This document shows positions 5,754 through 12,998 of a stretch of 25,586 bases of DNA, one piece after another (within the stretch, counting starts at the first letter, position 1; every line of letters begins with the position of its first letter). The stretch comes from a virus, in the IMG/VR virus record IMGVR_UViG_3300044730_000975, positions 1 through 25,586 of that record; one strand, written 5' to 3'. Made by a program: the position numbers and the translations under genes. The notes beneath the pieces are model-generated. The model was not told the DNA's origin and did not search any database. It saw nothing but the letters and a program-made list of their open reading frames with translations.

Positions 5754-6689
5754 TTATTTATCTTTTATTGGCACACAATTTGGAACCTCTCTGCCATCTA
5801 CAATCTTTGTTCCAATTGCTTCATATCCTTCCCAACAAGCACCTTCCAAACCCATTTGATATGTCATCAATTCTTGAACAACTTTGATATGACCATCCAT
5901 AAAGGAAACATTGTGTACCATACCTGTTTCCTCATCAATTTCGTGAATCAAATCTTTGAAATCCTGAACCAATATTTTCATCTGACCAAGTTCTTCAGGA
6001 GTTGTTTCATCACGCTCAATAGCTTCTTCCTCGATTCTAAATACATTGTCAGCAATCTGTGCCGCACTTCTTACCATACCTATCGTATCAGAATCCATTT
6101 GCATTGATGTTATATGTTGGAATAGTTCTACAGCGCCAGGACAGATATGGAAATATCTTGGTTTGAATCCAAATATATCCAAGTCCACCTCTGCAAATTC
6201 TACCGGTTCAATAAGAAGATTATCTTGACCCAATACAATTGCTTGACCTGCTCCGAGAGGTTTATTTCCAACCCTCGATGAACAATGTCTATATGCGGTT
6301 TTATAATCGAAACCCTTTGATTTTTCCTTAGCAATACAATTACCAAGTTGTGTATCTTCAGGGACCATTGCCATCTCAAGTTTGTTCCAATACTTGTAAT
6401 ACTCATTGAATGAAGTGAGACAATAACCCATTCTTTCTTTGAGATTGGGGTGTTCAGATTTAATTCTTGTATGTTTTGAACATCTTGTAAGATATAATCC
6501 CCTGTTCTCTGTTTTTCTTGGGGTCAAAACAAATAATTCTTCTTGTTTTCTCATTTTTTCAGATTTGTCAGAATAAGATTTGCATACAGCAAAACGCTGA
6601 GCATTATCAGGAAATTCATCTTTGATTTCACTCATACATCTTGAGATAAAATCCTTTTCAGTTTCATCTTTTCTTCTGTTTGTTGGCAT
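5754..6689 (-). CDS. Late-operon protein with four Cys-pair modules (311 aa)
   Basis: ATG at 6689 shares one base with the preceding stop (TGATG). Four modules each carry a Cys pair with nearly fixed spacing: C18/C36, C70/C90, C118/C136 and C285/C305. The first two read F/L-x-x-RC...R-x-x-x-C. The last is CWEGYEAIGTK...GR-VPNC, a short motif I associate with C-termini of phage virion-associated proteins. Residues 145-275 are a separate acidic helical region (FHICPGAVELFQHIT, IRMEEEAIERDE-like). The even Cys spacing suggests small metal-binding or disulfide modules. Its role in the virion is unknown; location places it among late genes next to the portal and connector. Confidence 0.75.
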   Translation of the reverse strand: MPTNRRKDETEKDFISRCMSEIKDEFPDNAQRFAVCKSYSDKSEKMRKQEELFVLTPRKTENRGLYLTRCSKHTRIKSEHPNLKERMGYCLTSFNEYYKYWNKLEMAMVPEDTQLGNCIAKEKSKGFDYKTAYRHCSSRVGNKPLGAGQAIVLGQDNLLIEPVEFAEVDLDIFGFKPRYFHICPGAVELFQHITSMQMDSDTIGMVRSAAQIADNVFRIEEEAIERDETTPEELGQMKILVQDFKDLIHEIDEETGMVHNVSFMDGHIKVVQELMTYQMGLEGACWEGYEAIGTKIVDGREVPNCVPIKDK

Positions 6690-6943
6690 CAGATATTAGT
6701 TCTTAGTTTTTTATTTTCTTCGTGCAATTCGTCGATTTTTTGTTCCAATTCCTGTATCTTCCTATTCAAACCCTCAATTTCACTCTTCAAATCGTCGATT
6801 ATTTCTTTATAAAGATTGACAGATATTTCAAGATTTCTTAGGACTTGATTATCTGCCTCTGCATTTGACCTTCTTCTACCAGTTAGAAAACTGACAATAG
6901 CAACAACTACATTCGAACTGAGTATTGTTAAAAGATTATCCAT
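6689..6943 (-). CDS. Small membrane-anchored coiled-coil protein (84 aa), possible holin/spanin-like
   Basis: ATG at 6943 shares a base with the preceding stop (TAATG); a TTG four codons upstream is less likely. Residues 4-20 are hydrophobic (LLTILSSNVVVAIVSFL), followed by a basic GRRR stop-transfer signal and a long heptad coiled coil (residues 35-82). One N-terminal membrane segment plus a coiled coil is typical of small phage lysis-associated proteins in Bacteroidota phages. It could instead be a structural anchor. No endolysin gene is nearby to support a lysis cassette. Confidence 0.6.
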   Translation of the reverse strand: MDNLLTILSSNVVVAIVSFLTGRRRSNAEADNQVLRNLEISVNLYKEIIDDLKSEIEGLNRKIQELEQKIDELHEENKKLRTNI

Positions 6944-7572
6944 TAGAATCCACAACCCTCACATAGATATGGATAAGTCGGGTCTGCATAACTTTTTAAA
7001 CCATACCTTTTATAAATTCCATAAGGAGAAGTATCACCCCAACCATTAGGAATATGTAAACCCATTTGATAATTCTTTCCAAGATGTGGAAATAAACCTT
7101 GATTAGAGGTTGTCTGAAATACCAATGGATATAGATTTGAATTAAAAATAAGTTCTTCAATCATTCTTTTCTCAAAGAATTGACTTCTATCATCTGCTCT
7201 TTGTTGCATATACTGCATCTCCTTGATAGTAACAGTATTCTCAGCACCAGTAACTATACCGTTGTTTTTTATTCTCATAAAAATGGACGGTAAGCACTCA
7301 GCGTATGCTGCCCATATTAGCATCGGTTGAGCAAAATAAACCAAGAAATTATAATCAGTAATATTGGAAGATATTGTTCCTCCTGATACCTGATAACATA
7401 ATTCCTTATAGTAACGGGCTCCTATGATATATTCGAGTTTTGTCTGTTGTACAACACCTATGAATGGTAAAAGAACTCCACTCGACACATTGGGGTCTAT
7501 ATCACTAAAATTTTTGAGCTTAGTTTCGCTTATCAGTAATACATTCTGAGGTACAATTCCAGGACTACTCAT
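6943..7572 (-). CDS. Head-tail connector/adaptor protein (209 aa)
   Basis: ATG at 7572 overlaps the portal stop by 8 bases (ATGAGTAG). The region NVLLISETKLKNFSDIDPNV, followed by LLPFIGVVQQTKLEYIIGARYYKEL, is the helical start I associate with head-tail adaptor-type proteins encoded next to Bacteroidota phage portals. PMLIWAAYAECLPSIFMRI and a helical region with QQRADDR follow. It would sit under the portal ring and link head to tail. The C-terminal 60 residues are Gly/Tyr/Pro-rich and end with a CEGCGF tail not expected of a minimal adaptor. Confidence 0.65.
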   Translation of the reverse strand: MSSPGIVPQNVLLISETKLKNFSDIDPNVSSGVLLPFIGVVQQTKLEYIIGARYYKELCYQVSGGTISSNITDYNFLVYFAQPMLIWAAYAECLPSIFMRIKNNGIVTGAENTVTIKEMQYMQQRADDRSQFFEKRMIEELIFNSNLYPLVFQTTSNQGLFPHLGKNYQMGLHIPNGWGDTSPYGIYKRYGLKSYADPTYPYLCEGCGF

Positions 7573-8770
7573 TTGTTGTTATATTTTCATTTTTGTTTAC
7601 TCCAACATCTTCAACTTTATCTACATTGATATTCTCAATAGGTTTCTCATCAGGAGTTGTAACCATTCTGAATTGAGTTATGTCAATCTTTGCAGGTATT
7701 CTGTCTCTTAGCAATAATAATTTTTCAAATACCTTTTTGATTTCAGTTTGAATTGGTTTGATTACCAAATGTTGGAAATGGTCCTGAGCTTCAAGATGGT
7801 CAGGCGTCCCAAGACCACCAGGCGTTATAATACCCAAGAGCTCAGGACTACTAATTTGATGTGAAGTAAGGATTGCTTGTTGTACAGCATCCGCCATTTC
7901 AATCCACATCTTATCAGAACTATTAGGTTGGATTTGTGTTATCTCAGGTGCTTCTTCTTTGTTATTTGCAAAGGACAAAAATAAACGCCCGCTATTATTT
8001 GAAGAACCATACTTAGCAACGAGATTATCATAAATCGACTGGCGTTCTTCAGGAGCGGGTATACCGTTATTGAGAGAAACCCATAAACTTGGAGATAAGT
8101 TATTACAGATATTGTTAAACCACCAATTATAGATTTCTATCTCAGTTGAGATTGCTGTTGCTCCGCCCCAATAGGAGGGAGTTGCGTAGAAATTATTGCC
8201 AGCAGAATGCGTTGTATAATAAAATACTTGTGATGGTTCTTCATTACTTGGGTCAAAGGCTACCAATTTTCTCGGAATAAATTTCTTTGGGAAATTCCAA
8301 TCAGCACAATAATAATAGTGATGAACTCTATCGTAGATGTCACTTTTCTCTGCTCTGAGTTTTGATGTATCCATATGATACATTTCAAATCCTAAGTCAC
8401 GGTCTTTGCGCCATACAATATTTAAACTGAACGCCCCATAGAGAATGAAGTCGAGAGCACATTTGCTCCATACATCATACAGAGTTTCACCCATTGAATT
8501 GACCATTACAATTCTTCTGTTATCTATGTCCTCTTGTAAAATCAAATCTTCACCTCTTACACCATACCACTTGGATTGAATTGATGCTCTATGTGTTGGT
8601 GATGAGTTGTATAATCTAATAAGTTCTTGTGGTGCTAAATTGGCAATTCCATAATAAACCCAAGGCGACCTTGTATTGATAACCAAATTTTCTTCAATAA
8701 TCGGAACATTTGCTGTATCGAAATCAAATACTTTTAAGGTATCATTCTTTATTGGTTCTTGTTCACTCAT
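7565..8770 (-). CDS. Portal protein (401 aa)
   Basis: ATG at 8770. The sequence has the portal signature IPRKLVAFDPSNEEPSQVFY, followed by YATPSYWGGATAISTEIEIYNWWFNNI and a later HQISSPELLGIITPGGLGTP segment. This is the order of the wing/stem region of PBSX/HK97-type portals. The protein forms the 12-subunit ring at the capsid vertex through which DNA is packaged. The length (about 400) is normal for Bacteroidota phages. Downstream the connector overlaps by 8 bases. Oddly, it lies after the major capsid and tail-tube genes rather than before them. Confidence 0.82.
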   Translation of the reverse strand: MSEQEPIKNDTLKVFDFDTANVPIIEENLVINTRSPWVYYGIANLAPQELIRLYNSSPTHRASIQSKWYGVRGEDLILQEDIDNRRIVMVNSMGETLYDVWSKCALDFILYGAFSLNIVWRKDRDLGFEMYHMDTSKLRAEKSDIYDRVHHYYYCADWNFPKKFIPRKLVAFDPSNEEPSQVFYYTTHSAGNNFYATPSYWGGATAISTEIEIYNWWFNNICNNLSPSLWVSLNNGIPAPEERQSIYDNLVAKYGSSNNSGRLFLSFANNKEEAPEITQIQPNSSDKMWIEMADAVQQAILTSHQISSPELLGIITPGGLGTPDHLEAQDHFQHLVIKPIQTEIKKVFEKLLLLRDRIPAKIDITQFRMVTTPDEKPIENINVDKVEDVGVNKNENITTNE

Positions 8771-8821
8771 ATTGATAAATATAATTTTTTAACTAAAAAT
8801 CAATCCTATTTTATAAATGCT

Positions 8822-10321
8822 CTAATATACATTTCTACCCAAAGATGTATTGAATGTATTTATTATTGAACTCAAGGTTGAAACCTGTGAACCACTCAAT
8901 CCATCTGCGAAGAATATAAATGCTAAAGTTTGTGGTGAAAATTCTTGGGTAGCACCACCTGACCCTTGTCTCGCAAATACATATATTGCATTTGGGGTTG
9001 TAGTCGCAGTATAACTATTACTTGTTGAATTTATCAAACTACCATTCCTATACAAATTATGAGTTGTAGTACTACCAGTTGTTCTTGAGATGACAAACAT
9101 TCCAGTATTTCCAGAATATGTTTGTGAGGTTATACTCGTACTACCCAATCTATAAGCATAATTTCCACCTAAAGTTGTTAAATAGGTTGAAAGTTGTATT
9201 GCAGGTAATCCACCAGTACTGAAATTACCAAATACAAATTCAGCTCCACCTGATAGTGAGGTTATCTGATAAACACCAGCACTCACACTGTTTTGAGTAA
9301 ATGCCGTTTGTATTAGATTTGTATTTCCCCAACCATTAGTTCCATTACCGGTTGCTCCTGAAACTCCAAATGACATTCCTCCAAACCAAGTAATATTATA
9401 TGTACCAGGACTAACTGCGTTGATTGCACAAGAACCCGAAGTTGAACCTATGAATGGATACATTGCCTTCATTGAAGTATAAAGACCATTAGATTTTAAT
9501 GAGGTAAAGAGTGTATTGGTTGCCGCAGATATCGTTGCATTGAGAGTTCCCCCTGTCGCAACAACAGCATTCAAAAAGGTTGTAGCATCAGAATCAAAAG
9601 GAGTAGGACTTGGAGTGATACTCGGAGTATTTGTATTTGTTGGCGTCATTGTGGTTGTCGGTGTAACAGAAGGAGTGTTAGTTGGAGTTTCTGTTGGAGT
9701 TACAGAAGGCGTATTTGTCGGAGTTTCCGATGGTGTTATGCTCGGAGTATTGGTTTGTGTTACAGAAGGCGTATTTGTCGGAGTTTCCGATGGTGTTATG
9801 CTCGGAGTATTGGTTTGTGTTACACTTGGGGTGACAGAAGGAGTTTGAGTTGTAGTAGGAGTGTTTGTAGTAGTTACAGAAGGAGTTGGACTTGGAACAA
9901 GCGGTTGAATCTCATCAGGAGCGAAGATATAATTTGAATTGAATTCATTATTTGAAATAAATGAATCGAATTGAGAATTCACTGTGATTGCTGATTGAAC
10001 GATAACTTGAGCATCACCATTCTCAACAACATTGGTCGCAAATGCAGGATTCAAGTTCCCGCTGCCGGCGGGTTGCTCCCAAATGGAATATAGATATTGT
10101 CCCTCATAGGGAAATCTAATTTGTCCTACACCATTTCCCTCAACAAAATAAAATTCATCATATCTACTTTTATGCGTTGAAATATCTGTAGGAATGAATG
10201 TTACATTTTCCTTTGAGAATATATGTGTAAAAGAAAATAGATACTCAGGATTGGTAAGTTCGGAATTCTGAGAAACAGTAACAACCAAAGTATTTGGTTG
10301 GTTTGTTTTGATTATTAGCAT
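8822..10321 (-). CDS. Lectin-like tail-fibre or head-fibre protein with Pro/Thr linker (499 aa)
   Basis: ATG at 10321. Residues 1-137 are a compact N-domain (LTNPEYLFSFTH, FYFVEGNG, YLYSIWEQ), of the kind that recurs at virion proteins of Bacteroidota phages and is likely the attachment module. Residues 142-241 are a Pro/Thr/Ser linker. Residues 243-499 (DSDATTFLNAVVATGG, LKSNGLYTSMKAMYPFIGST, YVFARQ-like, FADGLSGSQVSTLSSIINTF) resemble the concanavalin-like lectin domain on phage fibres. It probably binds host surface glycans. It is transcribed between the tail-tube and portal genes. Confidence 0.78.
   Translation of the reverse strand: MLIIKTNQPNTLVVTVSQNSELTNPEYLFSFTHIFSKENVTFIPTDISTHKSRYDEFYFVEGNGVGQIRFPYEGQYLYSIWEQPAGSGNLNPAFATNVVENGDAQVIVQSAITVNSQFDSFISNNEFNSNYIFAPDEIQPLVPSPTPSVTTTNTPTTTQTPSVTPSVTQTNTPSITPSETPTNTPSVTQTNTPSITPSETPTNTPSVTPTETPTNTPSVTPTTTMTPTNTNTPSITPSPTPFDSDATTFLNAVVATGGTLNATISAATNTLFTSLKSNGLYTSMKAMYPFIGSTSGSCAINAVSPGTYNITWFGGMSFGVSGATGNGTNGWGNTNLIQTAFTQNSVSAGVYQITSLSGGAEFVFGNFSTGGLPAIQLSTYLTTLGGNYAYRLGSTSITSQTYSGNTGMFVISRTTGSTTTHNLYRNGSLINSTSNSYTATTTPNAIYVFARQGSGGATQEFSPQTLAFIFFADGLSGSQVSTLSSIINTFNTSLGRNVY
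9699..9824. repeat. 60-bp tandem repeat in the fibre linker
   Basis: A perfect 60-bp period covers 126 bases (9699-9764 equals 9759-9824). It encodes 20 residues of the linker, such as VTQTNTPSITPSETPTNTPS, so copy-number change alters linker length without shifting frame. Confidence 0.9.
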
Positions 10322-10330
10322 AATATAAAT

Positions 10331-10362
10331 AAATCGCAGGGAGTTTTATCTCCCCACGATTT
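10331..10362 (-). other. Intercistronic hairpin after the tail-tube gene
   Basis: AAATCG (10331-10336) pairs with CGATTT (10357-10362) and GGGAG (10339-10343) with CTCCC (10350-10354), separated by a CA/CA internal loop, with a six-base TTTTAT loop. On the minus strand it lies between the tube gene and the lectin-like gene and is followed by a T/A-rich stretch rather than a pure U-tract. Partial terminator or mRNA stabiliser is possible. Confidence 0.55.
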
Positions 10363-10375
10363 TATTAGATTTTTA

Positions 10376-10912
10376 TTAGCAACCACAACTACCTGCTGTG
10401 ATACCAGATACCACTGAAGAAAGAGTTCCACTCAATTCATTCATCGGATTTGGTTCCATATATTGGAATGTAATGTTATAGCCGTTTTGGTCCCCCAGTG
10501 CCTTACCAGTGACAGATGTTCCTGCACTGATGAAGCAGCCGTAGGTTTGTCCAAGTAGGAAATAAGAACCATTATTATCTTCGATGCAAATTGCTAATCT
10601 CTGAGATTGAGCCAATACTTTGAGAACATTTCTCTTTGCTTGGTCAAGTTTTGCGAAATAAGCAACTGTTTCACCTTGATAGAATACTGTTCCATTCTCA
10701 AGTGAAGCGTTCACTGTTTCAGTATGTTGTGAGCTTGTTCTTATCAATTCGAAACAATAAAATTCACCTGTGCCAGAAATTGCGGTAATGGTGTCTCCTG
10801 TTGATTGAGTGATAGTGTTGATATTGCAGTAATCAGTAATCCACATTGTTTTGAGACCACCGATATTATCTCTACAACCCAACAAAATTCCGCTCGTTAA
10901 ATTACAACTCAT
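10376..10912 (-). CDS. Probable major tail tube protein (178 aa)
   Basis: ATG at 10912, directly downstream of the capsid gene. The N-terminus GILLGCRDNIGGLKTMWITDY, then SLENGTVFYQGE, LAICIEDNNGSYFLLG and ALGDQNGYNITFQYMEPNPM, match the layout of the tube protein in Bacteroidota siphophages: small, beta-sandwich, one gene after the capsid. It would polymerise around the tape measure. Six or more Cys residues, including the terminal CGC, are unusual. Confidence is moderate because the assignment rests on recall of the pattern and position. Confidence 0.6.
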   Translation of the reverse strand: MSCNLTSGILLGCRDNIGGLKTMWITDYCNINTITQSTGDTITAISGTGEFYCFELIRTSSQHTETVNASLENGTVFYQGETVAYFAKLDQAKRNVLKVLAQSQRLAICIEDNNGSYFLLGQTYGCFISAGTSVTGKALGDQNGYNITFQYMEPNPMNELSGTLSSVVSGITAGSCGC

Positions 10913-10952
10913 TTTATTTTGATTTGTTTGATTAGTTTATTTTTTTATTGAA

Positions 10953-10989
10953 ATGAGAGGGGAAATCAGTCCCGAATTCCCCTTCTCAT
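10953..10989 (-). other. Long intercistronic hairpin after the capsid gene
   Basis: ATGAGAGGGGAA (10953-10964) pairs with TTCCCCTTCTCAT (10977-10989) with a single bulged T, a 12-base stem with a 12-base loop. No U-tract follows on the minus strand. It lies just after the major capsid gene, where high transcript stability or partial termination would be useful. Confidence 0.65.
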
Positions 10990-10994
10990 AACAA

Positions 10995-11957
10995 TTATAG
11001 ACCATTAGTTACAAAGAACTCTTGGAATGCAACTTGTGTTCCGAGTTTCCAAGCTGCCATTACGCGGACTTCCTGGAAGTCCTGCGACCACCAACTACGG
11101 AACGAATCTTCATCCGATGCTAAGTCAGTACCAACGAGCATATACTGCATTGGTCCGATAACAATCAAATCAGAACCATTCAATCCTGGTACACCTACTA
11201 CTTTGTAGTTTGATTGAGGATGGAATACTTCATATACTTGACCGAGAGTTGGTTCTGTGAAATGGAAGTTGTTTACATTTCTCAATGCTACCATATAGCA
11301 CTTGAATGCGGATTGACTCATATACACAACGATGTCACTCCTGTCATAGACATTTCTATCCAATGCGTTGATTAAATTATCAACCTGAGCTAATGTGTTA
11401 TATGCTTTTTCAGTTGTTGTAGCACCTGTTACAGAACATAATGCTGTTTGACCTGTAAGTTTAACTACAGAACCTGAGTTGTTTAAGATTTCGATGAAAC
11501 CTGAGAATGATGATGTACCACTCGATGCGTTCCACAATAAATCTTCGTTATATCTTTTGATTTGCTTTGTTTGCAAATCGATGATTGCTTGTTCGAAGGG
11601 TGCATTTTCATTGTATGACCCTGCATTCAAATACTGACCCAACCAAAGGGTGTTTAATTGTTGTAAACACAATGATTGGTTTACTTTCAATGCTTGAACT
11701 GTAACTGGTGCTACAGTGAAAGTTACATCACCTTGAGAGTTCCATCCGCAAGTTGTTCCTGTTTGTACAGAAAGAGTTTCAGAAAGTAAGTTTACATTCT
11801 GAGTTCCTTTGATACCAGGAATAACATTCACATATTTCATTGTTACAGGAGTAAGAACCGCTTCTGAAATAATATCAGGAGACAGTTGGTCTACATAAGC
11901 ACTCAACCCGCCGAGGTCGTAATTGAAGTTCAGTTTGCTTAAATTTCCTTTTTTCAT
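10995..11957 (-). CDS. Major capsid protein, HK97 fold (320 aa)
   Basis: ATG at 11957, beginning MKKGNLSKLNFNYDLGGLSAYVDQLSPDII. Later elements fit an HK97-type capsid: a central helix region (EQAIIDLQTKQIKRYNEDLLWN), a spine-like DNLINALDRNVYDRSDIVVYMS stretch, the P-loop-like VVGVPGLNGSDLIVIGPMQYMLVGTDL and the C-terminal REVRVMAAWKLGTQVAFQEFFV. Length of about 320 is normal for this group. The order scaffold, capsid, tube is as expected for a head module, although the whole module sits downstream of the tail genes. No N-terminal delta domain is evident, which agrees with the separate scaffold protein upstream. Confidence 0.82.
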   Translation of the reverse strand: MKKGNLSKLNFNYDLGGLSAYVDQLSPDIISEAVLTPVTMKYVNVIPGIKGTQNVNLLSETLSVQTGTTCGWNSQGDVTFTVAPVTVQALKVNQSLCLQQLNTLWLGQYLNAGSYNENAPFEQAIIDLQTKQIKRYNEDLLWNASSGTSSFSGFIEILNNSGSVVKLTGQTALCSVTGATTTEKAYNTLAQVDNLINALDRNVYDRSDIVVYMSQSAFKCYMVALRNVNNFHFTEPTLGQVYEVFHPQSNYKVVGVPGLNGSDLIVIGPMQYMLVGTDLASDEDSFRSWWSQDFQEVRVMAAWKLGTQVAFQEFFVTNGL

Positions 11958-11972
11958 TTTAATTTGTTTTGT

Positions 11973-12998
11973 TTAGTTTTTAGACATATCCTCTCTCATT
12001 CTTCTGAATGCTTCTAATTTTGTCAATAGAGGATTTTCTTCTTCGTTTATTGTTTTTTGAGTATAAACTCTTGAACCCGCAGGTTCTTTAGAAAACTTAT
12101 TGAACTTTGATTCCAAAACTTCATTTTTCTTTGAAATCTCATCCAACTTGTTCTCAATTTTCTTTAATGCTTCAGAAAATAATGTAGCGATTTCCATCAT
12201 TTGATTTTCCATCTCTTCAACATTTTCTCTTTCGGTGATTTTACCATCTTTGGTGATGAATCTAATTTTGTTTTCATTACCACTTGTATCTCTCAATACA
12301 ATCTGATGTTCACCATCAGGAGCAGGTTTTTTAGAACCATCTTCTCCAATTACCATAACTTCTTCACCAACATCAAATGTCTTAGATTCAACTTTGACAC
12401 CTGTAGCAGTTTCAGCAATGGTAAATTCTTCAGATTTTTCAAATCCTTCTCCACGCTTTTTGTTGTCAGCCTTCGATTGAACGCCTTGGATTGCTCCACC
12501 CACAATTTGAAGAACTTTTCCACCTTCGGTTTCATATTCTCCATCAGAGATAGCAGATAAAGTTCCGTCATAACCGACCTTCTTTATTCTTCTACCAACG
12601 ATTTCACCTTCACCCTCCATACGGATTACAGTTCCATCAACGAGTTTCACATCACCAAATTCCAATTCTACAACTGACATATTTTCATCAACAATGGTTT
12701 CCTTCTCTTTTTCATCTTCGATTTCAGCATCTTCTGTTTTTTTCTCCATATCACCCATTTTGATTTTGGAGACAGTGCCGTTCTCGTCAACTTCAATTTC
12801 AGAACCATCATCGAGCTTGTGGACTCCTGGCGGAGCAGGAATCAGTCCTTCTTCCGTTGAAATATAAATTGGTTGTCCTACTTCCAACTCACCTTCCATT
12901 TTTACAGCCATTCCTTGTTCAGTTTTAGCTTCAAAAAAATTTTCAGTAGTTAGACCAAGCAACCTTTTAATTTTTTCAACTGCGTTTTTACTTGTCAT
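11973..12998 (-). CDS. Scaffold-like protein with three beta repeats and C-terminal coiled coil (341 aa)
   Basis: The ATG at 12998 (MTSKNAVEKIKRLL) overlaps the preceding stop by 11 bases; a TTG two codons upstream is less likely. Three copies of a beta-repeat unit lie at about residues 26-79, 116-173 and 198-256, each of the form G-x-x-x-VG-x-x-I-x..DG..P..DG.H.L.DG..I...G.I. Between repeats 1 and 2 is a highly acidic Glu/Asp/Lys spacer (about 85-110). Residues 259-300 form a coiled coil. An acidic protein with a coiled coil directly before the capsid gene is the usual scaffold arrangement, and the preceding gene carries the protease that would remove it. The repeats are not typical of classical scaffolds. 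Confidence 0.7.
   Translation of the reverse strand: MTSKNAVEKIKRLLGLTTENFFEAKTEQGMAVKMEGELEVGQPIYISTEEGLIPAPPGVHKLDDGSEIEVDENGTVSKIKMGDMEKKTEDAEIEDEKEKETIVDENMSVVELEFGDVKLVDGTVIRMEGEGEIVGRRIKKVGYDGTLSAISDGEYETEGGKVLQIVGGAIQGVQSKADNKKRGEGFEKSEEFTIAETATGVKVESKTFDVGEEVMVIGEDGSKKPAPDGEHQIVLRDTSGNENKIRFITKDGKITERENVEEMENQMMEIATLFSEALKKIENKLDEISKKNEVLESKFNKFSKEPAGSRVYTQKTINEEENPLLTKLEAFRRMREDMSKN

Noticed and set aside
9516-9848. A plus-strand open frame rich in Gly and Val opposite the fibre linker
   Set aside because: It is the mirror of the Pro/Thr-coding repeat on the minus strand, and its GVxVGV composition is forced by that repeat.
9599-9898. Possible CRISPR-like array of short repeats
   Set aside because: The repeats are in-frame coding units without unique spacers; they encode a Pro/Thr linker.
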